Shown piece by piece: positions 59,647-64,000 of a stretch of 64,000 nt of DNA. How positions within the stretch are numbered: the stretch's first letter is position 1; every line of letters begins with the position of its first letter. Location of the stretch: contig NZ_QSOP01000005.1 in assembly GCF_003436275.1 (NCBI RefSeq), positions 800 through 64,799 of the forward strand, written 5' to 3'. A program made the position numbers and the translations under genes. The notes below the pieces were generated by a model. The model had not been told where the DNA came from, did no database searches, and saw only the letters and a program-made list of their open reading frames with translations. Source of the DNA: Collinsella sp. TM09-10AT. GTDB taxonomy: Bacteria > Actinomycetota > Coriobacteriia > Coriobacteriales > Coriobacteriaceae.

Positions 59647-59704
59647 AGCCCCTGACCTGCGATTCCACACAAAGGATGGGAAAGTTTACGCAGGCACAGG
59701 GGCT
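59647..59704. terminator. Two-part hairpin between pyrF and mihF
   Basis: AGCCCCTG (59647-59654) pairs with CAGGGGCT (59697-59704), and the inner CCTGCG (59656-59661) pairs with CGCAGG (59689-59694). ATTTTG follows on the plus strand. It could end pyrF transcripts read leftward only weakly. Confidence 0.5.
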
Positions 59705-59749
59705 ATTTTGTGCTAATGAGACCCAAAAGTGGTGACTTAGGGGAATCTT

Positions 59750-60466
59750 TTACGCGACGTTTTCGACCAGCTCGGCGACGATGGCGTCAAAGGCGGCAAC
59801 CGGATCGTCGGCACCGGTGATGGGACGGCCCACCACAATGTGGCTTGCGCCACGCTCGATAGCCTGGGAAGGCGTCGCCACGCGGGACTGGTCGCCAAGG
59901 GCGGCACCCACCGGACGCACACCCGGAGTCACGATCAGGGCATCAGGACCCAGCAGCTCACGCATGTCGTGAGCCTCCATCGGTGAGCACACGATGCCAT
60001 CGATGCCGTTGGCCTGAGCAAGCTTTGCCAAGCGGGCGGCCTCCTCGGCCACGGGCGACTCGACGCCGATCTCGCTCAAGGCATCCTGATTCATGCTCGT
60101 GAGCACGGTGATGGCGACGAGTTTGGCGCGGTCCTCACGCGCCTCCTCGGCACCCTCGCGGCAGGCAGCGAGCATAGCACCCGAGCCCAGGCCGTGGACC
60201 GAAAGCAGGTCGGCACCGGCAAGCGAGGCCGAGCGGGCAGCGCCGCGCACCTGATGCGGAATGTCATGGAACTTAAGGTCGAGGAAGACCTTAAAGCCAA
60301 GGTCCTTAAAGGTCTTGACGATCTGGGGACCCTCAGCGTAATAGAGCGTCATGCCGACCTTGAGCCAGGCGGCATGGCCCGAAAGCTCGTGGGCGAGCTC
60401 GAGCGCGCGCTCACGGTCGCAGTCGAGGGCGACGATAACACGGTCGCGGGCATCATTCTCTAGCAT
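59750..60466 (-). CDS. pyrF: Orotidine 5'-phosphate decarboxylase
   Basis: A 238-residue enzyme catalysing the last step of UMP synthesis. The active-site block is VFLDLKFHDIPHQV; VIVALDCDRERAL opens the barrel and IIVGRPITGADDP closes it. Its start overlaps the pyrD end by seven bases. It is the last gene of the pyrimidine cluster. Confidence 0.96.
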   Translation of the reverse strand: MLENDARDRVIVALDCDRERALELAHELSGHAAWLKVGMTLYYAEGPQIVKTFKDLGFKVFLDLKFHDIPHQVRGAARSASLAGADLLSVHGLGSGAMLAACREGAEEAREDRAKLVAITVLTSMNQDALSEIGVESPVAEEAARLAKLAQANGIDGIVCSPMEAHDMRELLGPDALIVTPGVRPVGAALGDQSRVATPSQAIERGASHIVVGRPITGADDPVAAFDAIVAELVENVA

Positions 60467-61383
60467 TCGAAAGCACCCACCAGCTCGTTGATGTCCTTTA
60501 CGCCCTGGGACTCGGCCCAGGCCTCGAGCTCATGCGCGATCTTAAGCGAAGCACACGGATCGACGAAGTTGGCCATGCCGACCGACACGCAGGTGGCGCC
60601 GGCCAGGATAAACTCAGCCGCATCCTCGCCAGTCATGACACCGCCGACACCGTTGATGGGGATATCGACGGCCTGGGCAACCTCCCAGACCATGCGCACG
60701 GCGATGTGGTGGCAAAGCGGGCCAGAAAGGCCGCCCTTGGGCTTGGCCACGCGGGACTTGCGGGTATGAACATCGATGGCCATGCCTTGGATGGAGTTAA
60801 TGACCGAAAGGCCGTCGGCTCCCGCGGCCTCGAGAGCCTTGGCAATCTCGGCGACGTTAACCGGAGCCATCTTGACGAACAGCGGCTTATCGGTCACCTT
60901 ACGGCAGGCGGCCATGACGGAAGAGGCGCCCTCGGGCGTAGAGCCCATGGCGGCACCGCCGGCGGCGATGTTGGGGCAGCTCACGTTGATCTCGTAGCCG
61001 GCAGCCCAGGGGCATAGCTCGACATACATCTCGAGCGCGCGCACAAACTCATCAACGGAATGCCCGGCAACCTGGCAAATGACCTGGCAACCGTCCTTGG
61101 ACAGCTGCTCGAGCCACGGGCCGGACTCACGGGCAAAGGCGGCGACACCGGGGTTCTGCAGGCCCACGGAGTTGATCATACCGCCAGGAATCTCGGCCAT
61201 GCGGGGCGCAGGGTTGCCCGGCCAAGGCTCGGCGGCACAGCCCTTGGTGGTAATGGCGCCCAGCTGGGAAACATCAAAGAAGTTCTGGAACTGCCAACCG
61301 TAGCCAAAGGTACCGGCTGCGGTGTTAATGGGGTTCTGCATCTTGACGCCGCCGAAATCGACGGCCATGTTCACGGTACCCAC
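60460..61383 (-). CDS. pyrD: Dihydroorotate dehydrogenase, catalytic subunit (type 1B)
   Basis: A 307-residue FMN enzyme. INTAAGTFGYGWQF and the catalytic Cys loop INVSCPNIAAGG identify the type 1B catalytic subunit, which works with PyrK to pass electrons to NAD. The start is taken as GTG 61383, overlapping the pyrK stop (TAGTG), with AAGGTGG ahead. ATG 61368 is a possible alternative. Confidence 0.95.
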   Translation of the reverse strand: MGTVNMAVDFGGVKMQNPINTAAGTFGYGWQFQNFFDVSQLGAITTKGCAAEPWPGNPAPRMAEIPGGMINSVGLQNPGVAAFARESGPWLEQLSKDGCQVICQVAGHSVDEFVRALEMYVELCPWAAGYEINVSCPNIAAGGAAMGSTPEGASSVMAACRKVTDKPLFVKMAPVNVAEIAKALEAAGADGLSVINSIQGMAIDVHTRKSRVAKPKGGLSGPLCHHIAVRMVWEVAQAVDIPINGVGGVMTGEDAAEFILAGATCVSVGMANFVDPCASLKIAHELEAWAESQGVKDINELVGAFEC

Positions 61384-62174
61384 TAGAAGACCACCACCTT
61401 GGAAGCATCGAACACGGGGCCGCACATACAAGCACCCTTCATACCGTCGACCGTCTCGACATTGCAGGTGTTGCAGGCGCCAAAGCCACAGCTCATCATG
61501 CGCTCGAGCGACACCTCGCAGTACACACCGGCCTCGGCGGCAGCGGCGGCGACCTTCTTCATCATGACGGCGGGGCCGCAGCTGGCGACGTAGTCGTAGC
61601 CGCCCTCTCCAAGCAGCTCGGCTGCCGGATCGGTGCAAAAACCGTGCGTGCCGAGCGAACCGTCGTCGGTGCACACGTTAACCGTGGCGCCCAGCGCGCG
61701 GAACTCATCGACACCCACGACTTTGGAAGCGGTGCCGAAGCCCAGGCACACGTCCACATCAACACCCTGCTCGGCAAGCATGCCGGCAAGACACAGCACA
61801 GGCGGAACGCCGATGCCACCGGCGACGAGCAGTGCCTTCCTGGTGCCCTCGGGTACCATCCAGCCACGGCCACCGGGGCCCAACAGGTTAGAGGTGGAGC
61901 CAGGGCCCATCTGGGACAAACGGCGGGTATCGTCGCCCACGACGGCGTACCACAGCTCGACGGTGCCGGCCTCGGCGTCGGCGCGGTAGAAACTCAAGGG
62001 CACACGAAGCAGAGAAGACGCATCGCCGGGGACGGCGATGTTCACAAACTGACCGGGCTTGAGCGCACTTGCAAGCTTGGGGGCCGAGATGACGAGCGAG
62101 AAGATGCCGTCGGCGATCTCCCGGTTCGAGACGACCTCGAAGTCGTGCATGCGTGCAGTGGAAGGTGTGGGCAT
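61383..62174 (-). CDS. pyrK: Dihydroorotate dehydrogenase, electron-transfer subunit
   Basis: A 263-residue ferredoxin-reductase-like subunit. FAD binding is in RVPLSFYRAD, NAD binding in LLVAGGIGVPPVL, and the 2Fe-2S cluster Cys lie in CGFGACNTC and CMCGPVF. It passes electrons from PyrD to NAD. One-base overlap with pyrD couples the two. A GC-rich hairpin (62222-62246) lies before it. Confidence 0.95.
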   Translation of the reverse strand: MPTPSTARMHDFEVVSNREIADGIFSLVISAPKLASALKPGQFVNIAVPGDASSLLRVPLSFYRADAEAGTVELWYAVVGDDTRRLSQMGPGSTSNLLGPGGRGWMVPEGTRKALLVAGGIGVPPVLCLAGMLAEQGVDVDVCLGFGTASKVVGVDEFRALGATVNVCTDDGSLGTHGFCTDPAAELLGEGGYDYVASCGPAVMMKKVAAAAAEAGVYCEVSLERMMSCGFGACNTCNVETVDGMKGACMCGPVFDASKVVVF

Positions 62175-62221
62175 AGACGCTCCAATCCCCCATGCGGTTG
62201 CATGGTCTAAACGAACAGAAA

Positions 62222-62246
62222 GCGCGGCACCGCAAGGGCGCCGCGC
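62222..62246 (-). terminator. Possible attenuator between pyrC and pyrK
   Basis: GCGCGGC (62222-62228) pairs with GCCGCGC (62240-62246); the minus strand then reads TTTCTGTT. It may reduce transcription of the downstream pyr genes. Confidence 0.4.
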
Positions 62247-62266
62247 ACAAAAGCGATAAGGCTATG

Positions 62267-63556
62267 CTAGCAGATGCAGCCGTCGGCGAGCGTCTGCTTG
62301 CCACCGACAAATACATCGGTGGCACGACCGGTGAGCGTGCGGCCGGCAAAACCGGAGTTCTCGGCGCGCGACTCGTAACCGTCCTCGCCAACCGTCCAGG
62401 TTGCGGAGGGGTCGAACACGGTCAGGTCGGCGACAGAGCCCGCCTTGACCTGAACCTGATCGAGGCCCAGAATCTCACGCGGCTTGATGGCCATGAGCTC
62501 GACCATGCGGCTCACGCTCATCTTGCCCGTGTTGACCAGCTCAGTGAGCACGAGCGACAGCGAAGTCTCGAGGCCAATCATTCCAAAGGGCGCGAGCTCG
62601 AACTCGCGGGCCTTCTCCCACGGGGTGTGGGGAGCGTGGTCGGTAACGATAGCGTCGACGGTACCGTCGATGACACCCTGACGGATGGCCTCGGCATCCT
62701 CGTCGGTGCGCAGCGGCGGATTGACCTTGAGCGAGGTGTTGTAGGTCTCGTCCAGGTCGTTCTCGGTCAGGAACATGTGGTGCGGGGTGGCCTCGCAGGT
62801 CACCTGGACACCGGCAGCCTTACCGGCACGCACGAGCTCCAGGCCATGAGCGGTGGAGATGTGCTGGATGTGCAGCTTGGCACCGGTCAGCTTGGCAATC
62901 TCGATGTCGCGGGCAATCTGAAGCTCCTCGCCGGCGGCCGGCCAACCCTCGAGGGCCAGACGGGTCGAGACCTTGCCCTCGTTGATCTGGCCGTGGCCGA
63001 CCAGATCCTCGTCCTGGCAGTGGCTCATAAAGACCTTGCCGAACATCTTGCCGTAGTCCATGCAGCGACGGAGCATGCCCGCACCCTGCACGCCGCGACC
63101 GTCATCGGTGAAGGCGACGGCGCCGTGGGCGACCATATCGCCCATCTCGGACATAGCCTCGCCCTTAAGGCCGCGAGTCATAGCACCAGAAGGATAGACG
63201 CGGCAGTGGCCGACCTCGGCAGCGCGGGACTTGACGAACTCAACGACGGTTCCGTTATCGGTAACGGGGTCGGTGTTGGGCATGGCGCACACGCCGGTGA
63301 AGCCGCCCTTGGCAGCAGCGCGGGTGCCGCTCTCGATGTCCTCTTTGACCTCGTAGCCAGGCTCGCGCAGATGCACGTGCATATCCACCAGGCCGGGGAC
63401 GAGATACTTGCCGGAAAGGTCGCGGACCTCGGCTCCCTCGGCGGCGAGGTTCTCGCCGACCTCGGCGATCTTGTCACCGTCGATCAGGACGTCGACGACA
63501 CCGTCAAGCTCGACGGACGGATCGACGACGTGGGCATTCTTAAGAAGCAAGGCCAT
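62267..63556 (-). CDS. pyrC: Dihydroorotase
   Basis: A 429-residue metal-dependent amidohydrolase. The metal motif is DMHVHLREPG, and the later blocks IVTDHAPHT and the C-terminal DLTVFDP are intact. It makes dihydroorotate from carbamoyl-aspartate. The ATG at 63556 lies inside the last codons of pyrB, so the two are coupled; a longer frame upstream is only pyrB read out of frame. Confidence 0.95.
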   Translation of the reverse strand: MALLLKNAHVVDPSVELDGVVDVLIDGDKIAEVGENLAAEGAEVRDLSGKYLVPGLVDMHVHLREPGYEVKEDIESGTRAAAKGGFTGVCAMPNTDPVTDNGTVVEFVKSRAAEVGHCRVYPSGAMTRGLKGEAMSEMGDMVAHGAVAFTDDGRGVQGAGMLRRCMDYGKMFGKVFMSHCQDEDLVGHGQINEGKVSTRLALEGWPAAGEELQIARDIEIAKLTGAKLHIQHISTAHGLELVRAGKAAGVQVTCEATPHHMFLTENDLDETYNTSLKVNPPLRTDEDAEAIRQGVIDGTVDAIVTDHAPHTPWEKAREFELAPFGMIGLETSLSLVLTELVNTGKMSVSRMVELMAIKPREILGLDQVQVKAGSVADLTVFDPSATWTVGEDGYESRAENSGFAGRTLTGRATDVFVGGKQTLADGCIC

Positions 63557-64000
63557 TATCGGCACCTCCAAGCAGCAGATACAGGATAGCCATACGCACG
63601 CAGATACCGGCGTAGACCTGCTCCAGGATGACGGAGCGTTGCGGGTGGTCGGCCATATAGGAGTCGAACTCAACGCCGCGGTTGATGGGGCCCGGGTGGC
63701 AGATAATCGCATCGGGCTTCATGAGCTTCTCGCGGTCCTTGGTCAGACCGAAGAGCTTGTGGTACTCACGAATCGTGGGGAACGGTGCGCCCTCGAGGCG
63801 CTCCTGCTGCACGCGCAACATGTAGACGACGTCCAGCTCGGGCAGGACGGAATCGAGGTCGCTCGTCACGTGGTCGCACCCCAGGACCTCGGGCGCCGGC
63901 GGCAGCAGCGTGCCGGGGGCGACGGCGTAGGTCTCGCAGCCCATGATCTTAAGTGCGGGGATCAGCGAGCCGCACACGCGGGAGTGCGCGATATCGCCGA
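63540..64000 (-). CDS. pyrB: Aspartate carbamoyltransferase, C-terminal part
   Basis: The visible ~150 residues run from GDI/HSRV at the window edge to the stop at 63540. They contain VYMLRVQQERL and CHPGPINRGVEFDS, the active-site blocks of the catalytic chain. The N-terminal carbamoyl-phosphate domain lies outside the window. It is the first pyr gene seen here and overlaps pyrC by 17 bases. Regulation (PyrR or leader) would lie further right. Confidence 0.93.
   Translation of the reverse strand, partial: GDIAHSRVCGSLIPALKIMGCETYAVAPGTLLPPAPEVLGCDHVTSDLDSVLPELDVVYMLRVQQERLEGAPFPTIREYHKLFGLTKDREKLMKPDAIICHPGPINRGVEFDSYMADHPQRSVILEQVYAGICVRMAILYLLLGGADNGLAS

Noticed and set aside
60488..61017. 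Open frames antisense to pyrD
   Set aside because: No start context or domain; explained by the GC-rich codons of pyrD.

Overview
The window reads as chromosome of a high-GC actinobacterium of the class Coriobacteriia, most likely Collinsella or a close relative. The gene order recA-recX ... miaB-miaA-hflX, lexA next to a LysM gene and nrdR, FHA protein next to a MerR regulator, and pyrF-mihF-gmk-rpoZ is the actinobacterial order. RNase Y, RNase J, SpoVS and a short ThiI fit Coriobacteriia. The genus is inferred from gene content; no rRNA is present to confirm it.

Layout. 1-2.7 kb is an accessory, partly decayed stretch: the start of a membrane protein at the left edge, hairpins, a fragment of a dead gene, one DUF1648 membrane gene lying between two 170-bp direct repeats, and an orphan ribbon-helix-helix antitoxin. 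2.7-7.4 kb is a very GC-rich operon on the minus strand: an ABC transporter of the lantibiotic-immunity type (ATPase plus two permeases), a small exported protein of unknown function, a response regulator and a histidine kinase. 7.8-12.7 kb (plus strand) carries a phosphatidyltransferase, a GarA-like FHA protein, an FtsR-like MerR regulator, apt, an NlpC/P60 hydrolase and a DegV protein. 12.7-16.4 kb has a DUF1836 regulator, trxB and a lipid glycosyltransferase, followed by a palindrome-rich gap.

16.4-37.4 kb is the core genome-maintenance block: dut, nrdR, a ChiZ/DivS-like LysM gene, lexA, hflX, miaA, miaB, spoVS, a GHKL ATPase, rny, recX, recA, cinA, pgsA, rimO, yajQ, a RodZ-like gene, ftsK and rnj. 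Three SOS boxes lie between lexA and the LysM gene, and one lies inside the recA promoter. 37.4-38.0 kb is a gap filled with long nested palindromes between pnp and rnj. 38-53.8 kb is a housekeeping run (pnp, rpsO, recO, era, dgkA, ybeY, phoH, mtaB, dnaJ, a membrane-anchored DnaJ variant, hemW, dusB, lepA, rpsT, holA). 53.9-56.9 kb is the DNA-uptake pair comEC-comEA. 57.1-64 kb holds thiI, rpoZ, gmk, mihF and the pyrimidine cluster pyrF-pyrD-pyrK-pyrC-pyrB; pyrB is cut by the window edge.

The most unusual signals are: (i) two families of intergenic palindromic elements with an invariant core and long stems that differ between copies but still pair within each copy (15951-16306 and 37571-37975); (ii) an 11-bp-phased repeat shared by the upstream regions of recA and comEA, suggesting a competence regulator site; (iii) a 16-codon gene with a strong ribosome-binding site between recA and cinA, running into a hairpin; (iv) a DnaJ-like protein whose C-terminal domain is replaced by membrane helices; (v) the small exported protein inside the peptide-resistance operon. 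No tRNA, rRNA, CRISPR array or intact insertion sequence was seen.
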